Source: Margaritifera margaritifera (taxonomy: Eukaryota > Mollusca > Bivalvia > Unionida > Margaritiferidae). Taken from it: a stretch of 64,000 nt of DNA. The translations under genes were made by a program, and so were the position numbers. Shown here one piece after another: positions 11,869 through 24,551 of this stretch (within the stretch, counting starts at the first letter, position 1; each line of letters starts with the position of its first letter). The stretch lies in NCBI GenBank assembly GCA_029931535.1, contig JAQPZY010001436.1, positions 1,143,001 through 1,207,000 of the forward strand. The letters are read 5' to 3'. A model generated the notes under the pieces. The model ran no database searches. It was not told the origin of the DNA and saw nothing but the letters and a program-made list of their open reading frames with translations.

Positions 11869-13391
11869 AACGCCATATATTTCACCACACATGTAACTTC
11901 TTTGCCTCTGTGATTTTCCAAGGTACTTATCGCTACGCTGAATTTCAAGAATTGTGGCGTTTTGCTTTTAATCGCCTTTTGTTTCTGTCTGAACCATTCT
12001 TTACATATTAAACACGCGTTTTATTGCATTTGCTAGCAGTATAGCAAATGCTTGCTCATTGTGTGAAAATCCACATCGGATTCTGATTTAGGAGATGCCA
12101 TCTACAGCTTTTACTTTTTAGGCTGTACAGACAAAACAATGCTAGAGAATTATAATGATCTGTCGCCAACACAATATCTTCGATTTCTGAATCAACCCAG
12201 CAACGTAAATGCCAACAGTAATGTCATTACTTTTTGTGGTGGTGCCTAATTTGGCAGATATTACTAACTGTGTTATCCACCGGGAGGTGAAGGAGGAAAT
12301 AAAATACCATTATCTTCTCATATTCACATATTCTGTTTCGCTTTGTATAATCATTGGATTAACGGTAAAGAGGGGGAAAAACTTTTGCAATTAATTCTTC
12401 ATGTTATGTCAGTAAAGATGTTTATAGCATAGGAAAAGACTCGATACAATATCGATCGAAAATTTTCCCATACAATTTGCCTAATTTATCTTTTATAACG
12501 GATCGAAGAATCAGGTAGAAAAAATATTTGACAGACAGTTGAATCATAATCGAGGACCAACCTAGACAAAGCATTATGGATTGGACTCTTTGCATGTGTT
12601 GGCAGAAATGAAATGCTGTCTCGAAAATAGCCATTTCTAAAGTCATCACGATTAAACGTTTGTTGAAACGTAACTCTGAAAGTAAAACGAACTCTTATTT
12701 TCATATATGTGCCTTGAATGAATATAATAAGTGAATACCAAAACTTTATTCAGATCCACTGTGCAGTTTTAAAGATATCGCATATTATGTTCAAACATTT
12801 GCGTCCATAGTCTGGGCTACTATAGTCGCCATGATGGATATAGGTGTGACGTCACTAAGTCGAGTCTGGACTATCGCTTATACATTGGTATATTGCCTCG
12901 ATCGTATACTTTTTGTTAGAATAATGAAGATGAATTCCGATGACTGAGATACACAAATAACTAGTTTATAAGGATGTCAGACATGTGCAACAGTCTCTGA
13001 GAACCTAACGCTTTTCACTAAGGCAAAATAAATATAAATGATTCCTTACGTAAACTCAAAATCTTATCAAGATCATGTACTTCGAAATACTGCGAAAATA
13101 TCTACTTTTTCATATAAAATACAATTATATCCAATATTAAATCCAAACTTATCAAGGACTATACAACTTCTAATACAGATACAGACAATTATCATTTTCA
13201 CAGGTTAAGAACTTACAAATATGGCGACATCCTGTGCATCAGAAAAGTCGCCGATTGCGGAAAAGATATCTAGATTATCCCTTACGAAGTTGCCAGACAG
13301 ACAAACTTCGGTAAATACCGAATTTTCTACACATTTTTTAATTATTGAAATTGGATATTCACAAGTAGTTTTTTTCCCCTTTAACATTGAA
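11869..13391. other. No gene recognised; one TGACGTCA palindrome
   Basis: Plain sequence. A perfect CRE-type palindrome TGACGTCA occurs at 12847-12854. Two overlapping minus frames at 12422-12704 show no motif. Confidence 0.4.
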
Positions 13392-13724
13392 GAAATTATT
13401 TCATTCCGACAACTATCTCATTTCTGTAGAAATTATTTCATTCCGACAACTATCTCATTTCTGTAGAAATTATTTCATTCCGACAACTATCTCATTTCTG
13501 TAGAAATTATTTCATTCCGACAACTATCTCATTTCTGTCGAAATTATTTCATTCCGACAACTATCTCATTTCTGTAGAAATTATTTCATTCCGACAACTA
13601 TCTCATTTCTGTAGAAATTATTTCATTCCGACAACTATCTCATTTCTGTAGAAATTATTTCATTCCGACAACTATCTCATTTCTGTCGAAATTATTTCAT
13701 TCCGACAACTATCTCATTTCTGTT
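13392..13724. repeat. 37 bp minisatellite, 9 copies, near-perfect
   Basis: Nine head-to-tail 37 bp units fill exactly 333 bp. Each begins GAAATTATTTC and contains CCGACAACTATCTCATTTCTG. Units differ only in their last base: units 4 and 8 end in C (GTC) and the others in A. Copies 1-4 and 5-8 are therefore identical 148 bp blocks. The period is not a multiple of three, so it is not coding. Confidence 0.97.
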
Positions 13725-15846
13725 AAACTGACTTAGAATATGTCTCTTTAAAAATGGCTTATTGATGTTTTCAATAGTTTGGAGACACAACCTGCCAGTC
13801 CCTGCCATACTGTATGATTTATTTATCACCCTTTTGCAAGTTCCGAGCCACTAAGGTTATAGGAACTGCATTTTACACTAATAATAGTACTAAATTTACT
13901 TATCAACCTGGTAATGCTACTGGACTAATAAGTTGATGGTTGAGAGCCAAGTCCAACATCATTATTGATATGACATTCTGAGAAAGGATTGATATAGTGC
14001 ATGAAAGGCACGATTGATTTATGTTTCTCTGAAATTCTATCCTATTTATAAAAAAGACTAAAAAAACAAACAACAATATTACCATGGATACCCGAAAATT
14101 CGCCTCCAGGTTGTAGCTGACTTATGATTTTCGTGACGTAATATTTTCTTGAATTAATAGCTGCACTTACCAACATTGCATCTACTGTTTACTGAACAAT
14201 ATTTTGCAAATACAGTTTCACCACTTAATGGTCGAAATTTGCTTACTCTCACTTTTTTAAAGTAATTTGATAACTTGAATATTGAAAGTTGTTTTAAGAG
14301 ATTGTCTGATGGCGATTTATTCAGGATTTATATACCGGTTTAGAAGTGTATGTGGTATAACTCGTGAAGTTCCAATTTGACTAAGGTTTCTCGGTACTCA
14401 GAAGAATTAATTACTTCTGAATAATTCCTCAGATAGATCTCAAACATACGTTAAATGAAACACATCGTGCAATATTAATGGCTGCAGTATGCATTTTTAA
14501 ATATAGTCTTTCCAACATTCTGTCGGTCAGTCTGTATGATAATGGATATAATATATTATCAAAATATAGTAAAAAAAATCAATACTGTGCTTTCGTAGCG
14601 TGAGAACCTTGTAACATTTCACGCAGATATAAAGGCTATTATTAAAATAGCAATTGTGATTGAAAAATTGCAATATAAAGATAGACTCTGTCCATTTTGT
14701 AACATGTTATAGAAACATAATTTCATATGTTTTTGTCCAAAATTTACTGAACTGCGTGTTAAGAATTTACAAATGTATTTTTATATGGACCCGCATATCG
14801 ATAAATTTATGAATGCGTTGAAAGTAACTATAGAAATACTTTTACACCTGTTTATAACTTTGTTCTTTGTGGTATGGAAAAGAAAGGAAATTTCTGTGCA
14901 GCTGACCATTTTTCTCTTTTCCGGTTTTGAAAGCAAAAGGCCTGAAGGAGAAACAAAAATTGTTTTTAAAAAAATGCACAAACGTAGAGGGTTTCTAACT
15001 CTATCATCTTCTCCGGGTTTCAAGCCAACGGAAGCCAACGGAAGTTTCTATACTAACACAGCGTCCATATTTGCGTGGTCGAGTCTATTTTCATGAATTT
15101 GTACAATAAATTTACAATTCTTGAAACTATTTACTGTTCATGTTTTCAAATTAAATGGCATATTTTCTCCTGTTTATTTTTGTCAATTCTTTTTGGAAAT
15201 TTTGGAACTAGACATTACAAATACTGGAAGAAGACGAAGGAGTGTTTACCTTCTTCGTGTATATATGTGTTTTCCAAATATCCCACCCCTTCACTGTAAA
15301 TGGACCTTACCAGGAACCGGAAAATGATCGTTTACTTTGAAAATTCCGTTTGATGTGAAACGAAAAGAAGATGGTAGTGCTAGGGTCCCCCTGGCAACAA
15401 TCGGGTTAGAAATTACAAATTAATTTATATCTTTTATATTCTTCATGCTTTTCGTTATGAAAATCGGAAGAGGGGGTACAAAACGGCCAGAGGGGTTGGC
15501 AATTACTATAGTCACGTAAGATTCTTGCTCATGATGAATACTTTTATTTCAGTTTCCTGAGAAGATCTCACTCAAGTCTGATGAACGAAATAAAGTTATA
15601 ACGACTTAAATTTGTGGTTAAAAACAAGGCAGTAACGTATGTCAAACTTATTGCCCAATAAAGATAGCAATACATGACATTTAAACCCATTACAGGAACA
15701 TAAAACAACTACTCTCTCTCTGGTTCTTCAGAAAAACGCTGAACATAACCTTTCGTAACGGTAAAACAGGAAATGGACTATATATCCGCTAACATTTGGA
15801 TATATCTATTTTCGGTTATGTTGTGGTTCATAATGTTGTAAACGTT
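13725..15846. other. No gene recognised
   Basis: The longest frame, 14773-15096 (plus, 107 codons), is matched by an 85-codon antisense frame. It has no motif, unbiased composition and no promoter or splice context, so I regard it as chance. Confidence 0.4.
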
Positions 15847-15881
15847 AACACTCAAAATGGGGCCTCAACACTCAAAATGGG
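15847..15881. repeat. Short tandem duplication (AACACTCAAAATGGG)
   Basis: The 15-mer occurs twice, 19 bp apart. Confidence 0.7.
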
Positions 15882-18545
15882 ACAGACATTCTTTTACTTT
15901 GCATATGCTTTTCGGATGTCTGTAGCGCACAACCTCAAAAAATGTTGTTTCCATTAAAGCTTGCGCTAATTCTCGTATCTTTCGAATAAAAATACTTCAT
16001 TTCAATGTTAATCAGAAAGTTCGTTTTAAAAAATGACAAGATACGCTGATGGTATGGTGAGATACGATACATACCTTTTATGGCATACAAAACACCTTGG
16101 TTTACATTGAATTTAAATGTCCAGACTAAAGCAAGTTTCCACATTATGAAAATTTCTCAGACTCCGATAACGATTGTCACTTTTTTAAATAGCTTTAGAA
16201 AACATTTATATCTGCGGAACAAAGGTACCAGTCTAGTATTTTGTATGATACTTTATTCTTCTATATAGCATAGAGTACATTTTTAAATTATGAAATCTTA
16301 TAATCGAGATTGAGCCCCAATTTCCAATTTCTGATATTATTAAAGGCAAGCTGGAGCAATCAAGAGCTTTCCAAATGGTGCAGAACGTAAAGAAGTTTAC
16401 TGGCACCAATGGTATCGTTTTAAATACGTGTGTGTGTATATATTTCTACTTATTTTTCGCATGTATACACGTTGTCAATTACAAACAATACAAGGAAATG
16501 CTCCTGAATTTTATGTTGCAACTATTTTCTTTTTGCGGTTCTCCTGTTACTTTATCAAGCAAGTGATCAACCATCTAGCCCACTGAACAGAACTAGATCA
16601 AACAGTCAAATTAATCATAACGTCAAGCAAGAAATAAAGCTAGCAGCCAAATGCTGAGCGTATACGTCACAAAATCAATTAAGAAATCAGCGAGTTTACA
16701 TGATTGCAATTCAGTTTATATATATCCGAAAGTACGAACTCAAGGCGATTTACTTCTTCTTTCCATTATCCATTTTATTTATATTTTTCAATTTAGTGTT
16801 TTCCTCTATTGCCAGGACTCTAAAGAAACGAGTGGTCTAGACTTTCAATTTTCAAGATTTAATAACTCGCACGGTAATAAAAAAAGAAAGTGACCCTCTC
16901 TATTACCTTAAAAACTCGATGAATGAAAATTCAGTTTCCAGTCAAACGTTTTCCTTTTACCGACTGGAAGGTCAAGTCAGTGTATTCTCAGCCATGGATC
17001 ATTCACGTGCATGTTGCTAATCACACTATGTTGTGTCTCTGAGAGATTTCTCTATGGAAAATTATATCATTAATTTTAAAATAAGCTAACGACAACCAAT
17101 TGAGCGGTTGTATGAACATTCTGCAAACAATGGAAGGACATTGATCATCATAGAACAATTGCTTTCCAAAATTATACCATAGCAGCAAATATTACAATGA
17201 ATACAAACGAGAGGGGTTAAAAAGTGGAAGATATGAAAGATAAATATAATAGATCACATTTGCGTGTAAAAATACCGTGTAAGTAAGATAAAGGCAAACA
17301 TCAAGTTTTGCTTTACGGCGATTGTGAACCGATTGTTTGTATGCAGGAACCGAGTAGGAAGGCACAGATAGTAATCTGGTCTATTACAATGATCAGATGT
17401 TGAAAGTGAAATAATTCGGAGAAAAGACAACTAACCAAAACTACCGTAACTTAAGCATCAGTCACTCGAACACTAAGCATCATTTGGATGACTTGTGTGC
17501 CCCAGATTAGTGCTGTCTATCGTATGGTCCTCCAAAAACGTACAACCAAAACTCCGAACCAAATAGTCCGGTCCACATAACTTCAAGTTCAACTGCACCT
17601 CGGATTAGTAAGAACCTCAAGGATCTCCTTCATTAGGAAAAAACCTGACGCTACATTTTTATTTTTAATGTGAAGGAAAATCAGCTATACAACTAAGTTC
17701 AAGTTACGCATTATTTATGAATTAATCTTAAATTGTGTTGAAAGTGCCGTTAAAAACCAACTAACACACAACCGACCTCATTTTCAAACTAAAAATAAGT
17801 AACACCAGCAGAAGACCCTGAGCATGATCATATAAAAGTGTATGTGTTTTTAGCACTACAGGAATAACATTTTATTTATTCTTCTTCGTTATAGTAAATA
17901 AATATCTCTTCTCTGTTGGCTGCGTAGACCTGTTGGGGTTGTTGATTGCAATATGTAAAGTTCTTTATTAAGTCTTCTTAATCTTCGAGGCTTTTTTGTC
18001 AAACTATTATTCAGTACTGATTTCCATTTCTGAATTCCTATTATACGAAAAATATGAAAACTATTTATAAATTTTTAATACGCTGGATAGATGTATTGAT
18101 TATTTTCCCACCAAACAAAACAAGGCTTCTCTTGTTCGATAGTTATTATCATCATTGGCTTTGTATTGTGTTTGGTTAAATAAGAGTGTAACAGAACAAA
18201 GTACTTTGATTTATGTTTTAAAACAAAGACTTACTGATCATTTTGTAATTAAATGGAATTAAAAATTTACTTATTCACCTAGAACTATATTATCCAAATA
18301 AATTGCAATCTTTAGTTTTCCATCAGCATTATCAGCATCATTTCCATATTTTAGCAAATATGTAATAATTATCATAAAGATTTAAGAAAATTTTTGTTTC
18401 TTCCATAGTATTATATTTCCATATTTTTATTAAAGTATTACCTGTAGATATCATTTGTACTGCCATTATTGAATTTGCAATCGTTTACTACATGTATGAT
18501 CAAGGAATAGTAAGCCTAATGACAATAAGGGTCTTTGAACATATG
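15882..18545. other. No gene recognised
   Basis: Plain AT-rich sequence, apart from a short TG/TA run near 16430. Confidence 0.4.
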
Positions 18546-18665
<120 letters not shown>

Positions 18666-18890
18666 AAGTCTTACAAGTTAACTGGTAATGATTAAATGGT
18701 TCTCATAGTATCTCTTGTAAAGTCTTAAATATTGGTTTGCAAACTTCAGACCATGTGAGTGTTTTCCTGACATGCTATAGAGCCATCTCTGATGGAACGA
18801 CTACTTTATGCACTTCATTACACCGGACAAGTAGGACATTCTATTGTAGTTAAATATATAGTCAAGCAATTTATTTTTCAGAAAATGTCT

Positions 18891-19125
18891 TAAAACATTG
18901 ATGCAAATGTAATGAATTCCTGCCCGATTGGTCAATGACATATATCCGTGACAGATCAAATATTTTTGTTTGGGTCGGTGACAGAAAGCCAAATTTAAGG
19001 AACACCATAAAACATTGATGCAGGGTAATGAATTCCTCAACAATTGGTCAGTGACCCATATCTATGACAGATCAAATATTTTTGTTTGTGTCTGTGACAG
19101 ATGGTCTACAATAAGGATCACCTCT
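18891..19125. repeat. 117 bp direct tandem duplication
   Basis: The block starting TAAAACATTGATGCA at 18891 recurs at 19008. Shared anchors are 'taatgaattcct', 'gattggtca', 'gacagatcaaatatttttgt' and 'gtgacaga'. Identity is about 85% by eye. There are two units only, with no coding signal. Confidence 0.85.
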
Positions 19126-19429
19126 TCTTAAAGCACAACAATATTTACAAATAACATAGATCTTATCTGTAAATTAAACAAACGAATGTTTTTATGTTAT
19201 TGGTTCGTAAATCACACTTTCGTGTGGAGGTGTAATCTATATAACGAAGTAATGTTTTAAAAGAAACATGTCGTTTTTGTATTCTTGTGAAGCAGTCCAA
19301 AGTATAGTACCGATATAGATTTTCTTTAATCATGAGTTTCAAGAAGGAGATATAGTACTTATATTTAGCTTAGCTCAACAAAGTCTGGGGATAGTTTACT
19401 GAGAGTAGTGTCTTTAAAGACATGTTCCA

Positions 19430-19660
19430 GTTCATAAACATTTTCAGCACAGTTGCAATATTCGAGAGATCTTTCCTAATGAACATTTGCAACAGAGTTG
19501 TCACATCCGAGAGATCGTTCCTAATGAACATTTGCAAGACAGTTGTCACATCAGAGAGATCTTTCCTAATGAACATTTGCAACACAGTTGTCACATCCGA
19601 GAGATCTTTCCTAATGAACATTTGCAACACAGCTGTCATATCTGAGAGATCATTCCTATC
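19430..19660. repeat. 45 bp (15-codon) tandem repeat
   Basis: Four full units beginning GAGAGATC, flanked by partial units. They contain TTCCTAATGAACATTTGCAA and a 'GTTGTCACATC' end. Because 45 is a multiple of three, both strands stay open: the plus frame repeats ERSFLMNICNTVVTS and the minus frame repeats a DVTTVLQMFIRKDLS-type unit. Open frames on both strands are expected of a repeat that lacks stops. I see no evidence that either is translated. Confidence 0.88.
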
Positions 19661-20960
19661 ATATTATGGGCTTAAAAGTACAAAACAATATTAAACAACT
19701 GTATATTAACAAATATCCGTAAAATATATTAATTTAAAAGATGCATGTAATGCACCGTGTTTCCAATTACGATTCAATGTGCCTGGGAATTGAATTTACA
19801 TCAGCAAAGCCTGTTTAAGCTTGCAAGCATTTGACTGGATCTCCAAACCGTATTAAAATAAGGAAAATATAATAAAGGTACTATTTTGCATGCTAAATCC
19901 TTCTCTTTGAAGAAAGAGTACATTGGTGCAAAGATTACCGTTCTATATTGAATTTACCAGAAGATACTGACTCGCTATTTTTATCTATATAAGCGAATTA
20001 GCCGGTTCCTAATGTGATAGAATACATTATCGTTTCGTTGCACTTTGTTCCGGTATTGGATTAAGAAAACAACGTTTCTCGATACAAAGGATGACTTTTG
20101 CTGCATTTAAGATAAATTGGAGTGAAAAAATGTCTGTCAAAGCCCCAAAACGATCCAAACATGTGAAGTCGAAAACGCAATACTCATATTTTATCGGGAG
20201 TTTGTGCTTTTGGATATCAGTCAAAGGCATGAATCGATAAAAGAATCAGAATCAGGACACAAGTAAATTAGTTGAGAAATTGCATTTGATTTCAACCAAA
20301 GTCTCCAAATTAGTGATGCTGATGCAAAGGTGATGCTTGAAGTACAACCTTTATCAAACAGAATATGTTTTTACTACAAAAAATTATATATTTCTCTGCT
20401 AACGGAGTTACTTTCAACTGAATTCTTTATTTACTTATGTCCATTTTTCAAACTTTGTTGTGCTGCTCTTTCTAACCACCAATACCATTGTTTCAACTTT
20501 GTCTTCAGCATCTGTTCAATATGTAGACTATAAAAAAACAAAAACCTGAACTGTCAGGACTATTTTTAGAATATTCAATGATTTACACTTTTATAGTTTC
20601 AGGGTAATTAAATCTGACTTTCCTCTGTTCGTCATTAATCTGGAGATATCTTCTGTTATTTTCATAACATGTAAGTCATATATAAATTAATCAATTCATA
20701 CTAAACTTTGGTTTAATATTTCTGGTCATGAAGATAAACTATGCTTTTTTAAAATTTTAGTTTTAATATTTGCACCTAGTTAGTTTGAATCGTTACTCAT
20801 AGACAGAAAGAACGAAAGATGATCATCCGATGAGTTTTCAATGTCAACTTTTGTTATCTATTGGTGTAGAAATAGGTTCTTGAGCCATATTGTTTAAAAT
20901 CCTCAATATAAAATGTTCAAAGATGAATACAAAGTGTTTCCTATATAGAATGCAAATATT
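19661..20960. other. No gene recognised
   Basis: Plain sequence. Small open frames at 20027-20230 and 20330-20533 lack motifs. Confidence 0.4.
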
Positions 20961-21067
20961 AGAGTATATACTAGCGTATAATCCGGTTGCAAATGCAAAC
21001 AACATAGAGCCAGATCTGCCGGCGCATTATACAGTTGGTATCGAATTATACGCGAGTATATACGGTA
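20961..21067. mobile_element. Short inverted-repeat element (MITE family A), copy 1
   Basis: The left end reads AGTATATACTAGCGTATAAT and the right end ATTATACGCGAGTATATACG, which are imperfect reverse complements, about 107 bp apart. The middle contains AGATCTGCCGGCGCATTATA, shared with copies at 51.8 and 58.7 kb. It has no coding capacity. It is probably a non-autonomous transposon deletion derivative of unassigned superfamily. The 98-codon plus frame and the 71-codon minus frame across it are artefacts. Confidence 0.75.
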
Positions 21068-21942
21068 ACCCATTAGAACCACGAGCAGCGTTCTTCTGTA
21101 CTGGTCCACACAGGGCAACCTACTTAAAATTTAAATTCAGACCTCTATTTTTAAAATATTTTCTCCTTCTCTCATTGATGGATTAAGGCAATATTTTCCC
21201 AGGGTACGCATAGTATAAATATTTGATCACCTTATACCTTTTCGCGGTATGTCAATACACTTTAATTGAGCAGCTCTATCAATGTTTTGTAAGTCCAAAA
21301 TCAGCGTGTGATCCTATATCACTAGTGTACTTATTGCAACTTGTGTTAGACATGTACAATCTTTGACGTAAACACTCTAAATCTATGAAATAAAAGTTTG
21401 AAAAATAAGTTTTTCGCTAAATATGCAGAATCAAAGCAAGAAATGTTACATCCTGTTTATCTTTTATCGTCAATCAATATATGGAGTGTATAGTTCACTC
21501 ATAACGTAACAATATGCATGCCTAACTTTAGCAAAACCTAGATAGCTTTCTTACATGATTTAAATTCGACCTATTGAGGTCCCTTTCAGAGTTCAATCCA
21601 GCCAGCAAGCTATTCATTCATTCGTTTATCCATCCGTCCACCCACTCGCTAATTCTTATATGGATCGATCTTATTTTCAGTTAGACACACAGAAATGACT
21701 TCACAAAGAAATGGTTCATTCACAAATGCCATGCAATAGAAATACCAGAGAAGGATATATCTTTATAGAGTACACCACAAATCCTACCTTTCAAGTTATA
21801 CCTTCAATGATAATCAAATTTAGCTACTAGATTGGTCTCAATCATTATTTTTCATTGTTTGTTTCTATTTTTACACATTTTCTTGTGCTAATTTTTATTC
21901 GAGTCCTGTACTAATCCAAATCTCCTTAGTCTGTTACCTGTT

Positions 21943-21946
<4 letters not shown>
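21068..21946. other. No gene recognised
   Basis: Plain sequence, apart from a (CATC/CATT)-like patch near 21615-21645. Confidence 0.35.

Positions 21947-22015
<69 letters not shown>
21947..22015. repeat. (TA)n microsatellite
   Basis: About 68 bp of pure TA. It bounds the left side of the Penelope-like element. Confidence 0.97.
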
Positions 22016-22016
<1 letters not shown>

Positions 22017-22083
22017 AATAACAGTCCTTTCAAGTGCATTAGATCCAGCAAGGGACAGCGTGTGTCAGGGATTGATTAAGATA

Positions 22084-22245
22084 AATGCAACAAACTGACA
22101 AAGAACAGTGCGAAACTAGTTTTAACTGGCCTAAGAGCTTTCGACTCTCAATGAGTCCTTGTCAAAGGCAAACACAAAACAGAGACAAGATAAACAATAA
22201 ATACAAAAAAGCGCTGAACTTACAAAGGCTTATTTGACTATTTCT
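22084..22245 (+). repeat. Left inverted terminal repeat of the Penelope-like element
   Basis: Starts ATGCAACAAACTGACAAAGA and runs through AACTAGTTTTAACTGG, CAAAGGCAAACACAAAA and a GACTATTTCTAA end. The reverse complement of 23298-23464 follows the same order with about 80-85% identity by eye. About 70 bp of unrelated sequence separates it from the TA tract. Confidence 0.85.
22130..22170 (-). ncRNA. Degenerate hammerhead-ribozyme-like motif, left repeat
   Basis: The minus strand reads TTTGACAA, then the hairpin GACTC-ATTGA-GAGTC, immediately followed by GAAAGC. A hammerhead core is CUGANGA, a helix, then GAAA. Here the helix and GAAA are present, and the first core box differs at two positions. 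It is probably a decayed ribozyme of the element's terminal repeat. Confidence 0.35.
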
Positions 22246-22267
22246 AATGGAATTAAAGCTTGAAAAT

Positions 22268-22302
22268 GTTTGACGTTTCGCCTACTTGGCTTCAACTTGA
22301 CA
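22268..22302 (-). ncRNA. Hammerhead-ribozyme-like motif
   Basis: The minus strand reads GTTGAAGCC AAGT AGGCGAAACGTC: a near-CUGANGA box (TTGAAG), a short GCC/GGC helix, GAAAC and a GTC that would suit the cleavage triplet. It lies just inside the left repeat, downstream of the nuclease relic, where Penelope-like elements carry such ribozymes. Flanking helices were not verified. Confidence 0.4.
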
Positions 22303-22560
22303 TGATGTGGTAAACTAGTTGGTATTGACCTACAAAGGGAGGAGATATAGCGCCATCTGTTTTTTTAATGTAAAGTGGTATAAACGTGAATTATATCCCG
22401 GATATTTCAATGTTTCTGTAATGCGAGTAATTACCAGAGCAATAATAATCACACAATGAACATAAAAAGAAGAGTAGTAATGATATGTGAGTGAGTGAGT
22501 AATGAGCAATATGAATGACTTGTTTCATTGAAAAGTGGTGGTTGTAAACAGATGATGCTT

Positions 22561-23050
22561 TTAATTGTTCGTTTGGAGTCTTCTTGGTTTAAGCCGCCTG
22601 GTCTTCTTTACTTTCCTCCTTTCGGAACTCCAATTGGGGTTGTGAGAAATTGCATTTAGTGTTACATCACTGAAACTGTGGCCAGGGGAAGAGAAGTGTT
22701 CTGCAACTGTACTACTCTCCAGTTTCTTTGTCATACAATAAGATCTGTGAAGATTGGTCTTTTTGTGTAGCTTTTTGGTTTCTCCGACATACTTAAGGCC
22801 GCGATGAGATAAATTACATTCCCTATTTTGCACGTTCTGTTTGGACCATGTATGTTCAATTGTGTGCTCGTCGCTGTGCTAGAGAATGTGTCGGTCTCTA
22901 TCATATGTTGACAGGTGTTTCACTTTTTATAACTACATGGACCAGATTTGCTAGGATGGTTTTGGCTACTAAATGGCGTTCATCTCGGTTCATCAACTGT
23001 TCAGAGAACTCTTTAGACCTTCTTTTTGGAATGTTTTATCGTCGGAGCAA
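22561..23050 (-). pseudogene. Penelope-like element protein, linker plus GIY-YIG endonuclease C-terminus
   Basis: From about 22975 down, the minus strand reads 'HPSKSGPCSYKK', a stop, then 'NTCQHMIETDTFSS' and 'NIHGPNRTCKIGNVIYLI'. This is the Cys-containing linker that precedes the nuclease (C..C...T..F.S...TC.T.NVIYLI). A frameshift near 22800-22830 leads into the frame 22833-22561 with 'LKYVGETKKLHKKTNLHRSY' and 'STVAEHFSSPGHSFSDVTLN', then 'NWSSERRKVKKTRRLK'. YVGET is the YIG half of the GIY-YIG nuclease. AEHF..PGHS is the next conserved block. The nuclease nicks DNA for target-primed reverse transcription. The reverse-transcriptase part is deleted or unrecognisable above 23050. Stops and a frameshift make it inactive. 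Confidence 0.85.
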
Positions 23051-23297
23051 TTTCTGTGTATCCCCAGTGTCTGTCTATACGGGATGCTCTGAATGCAATA
23101 CTTTGGATGATAGCTAGATGGGATAAGACGCTGGTGTTTATCAGCTGGTTTTGAGCAGATCTCTGTGTGGAGTTTGTTTTCTACCAGTCTGGCTGTTGTG
23201 TTTTGAGTTGGAGACTTCTGCGTGAATTTTATTGAAGGATGGAAGTTGTTTGAGTTTTATATGAAGTCATTATATACATTAAAATACAGAATCTTTA

Positions 23298-23460
23298 AAT
23301 TTAGAAATAGTCATGTAAACTTTTGTAATTTCAACGCTTTTGTGCTTATTGTTTGTCTTTTGTCTCTCTTTTGTGTTTGCCTTTGATAAAGAATCAATGA
23401 GAGGCGAAATCGCTTAGGCTCGTTAAAAAACTAGTTTTGCACTGTTCGTTGTCAGTTTGT

Positions 23461-23464
<4 letters not shown>
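23298..23464 (-). repeat. Right inverted terminal repeat of the Penelope-like element
   Basis: Partner of 22084-22245. It ends directly against the next TA tract (CAGTTTGTTGCATATATA). Confidence 0.85.
23380..23420 (+). ncRNA. Degenerate hammerhead-ribozyme-like motif, right repeat
   Basis: Plus-strand counterpart of 22130-22170: TTGATAAAGA, a short stem region, then GAGGCGAAATCGC. The GAAA box is kept, and the helix is more eroded than on the left. Confidence 0.3.
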
Positions 23465-23524
<60 letters not shown>

Positions 23525-23526
23525 CA

Positions 23527-23557
<31 letters not shown>
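23463..23557. repeat. (TA)n(CATA)n compound microsatellite
   Basis: About 58 bp TA followed by about nine CATA units. Overlapping Tyr-Ile repeat frames are artefacts. Confidence 0.97.
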
Positions 23558-23661
23558 GGATGTTCTGATAATTCAAAGCAGCTTAATAGCGTATCCGGTT
23601 TCGAACGATGTGAATCCTTGCTCCACAGAACACATTTTATTACAGATTCAATCAATTTGCA

Positions 23662-24003
23662 AAAAGTAGATCCTCAAGCCCATTTCAATTAATTAAGATA
23701 TATCGGAAAGTAGATCCTCAAACCCATTTTAATTATTAAGATCTATCCAAAAGTAGATCCTCAAGCTAATTTCAATTAATTAGATTTATCAAGAAGTAAA
23801 TCCTCAAGTCTATTTTAATTAATTAAGATCTATCAAGAAGTACATCCTCAAGCTCATTTCAATTAATTAAGATCAATCAGGAAGTACATCCTCAAGCCCA
23901 TTTCAATTAATTAAGATCTATCAAAAAGTAGATCCTCAAGCTCATTTGAATTAATTAAGATCTATCAAGAAGTATATCTCAAGCATTTGCATTTATCAAA
24001 AAT
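23662..24003. repeat. 44 bp minisatellite, about 7.7 copies
   Basis: Units start AAAGTAGATCCTCAAGC and contain CATTTCAATTAATTAAGATC, ending 'tatcaa'. They are 42-45 bp long with about 85-90% identity, and the last unit is truncated near 23970-24000. TTAATTAA (a palindrome) sits in each unit. Confidence 0.93.

Positions 24004-24551
<548 letters not shown>

Larger units (their letters stand above)
22016..23462 (-). mobile_element. Penelope-like element remnant between inverted repeats
   Basis: A 1.4 kb insertion bounded by TA tracts on both sides. Inside are inverted repeats (left about 22084-22245, right about 23298-23462) and, between them, the minus-strand C-terminus of a Penelope-like retroelement protein. 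Penelope-like elements are known for terminal repeats in direct or inverted arrangement and for hammerhead-ribozyme motifs in those repeats, and both traits appear here. Most of the reverse transcriptase is missing. Orientation follows the coding remnant. Confidence 0.78.

Noticed and set aside
13392..13724. CRISPR-like array
   Set aside because: Units are contiguous with no unique spacers, the context is animal, and it is a minisatellite.
14773..15096. 107-codon plus frame as a possible gene
   Set aside because: Antisense is open too (85 codons), and there is no motif, promoter or splice context.
23662..24003. CRISPR-like array
   Set aside because: Continuous 44 bp tandem units without spacers.
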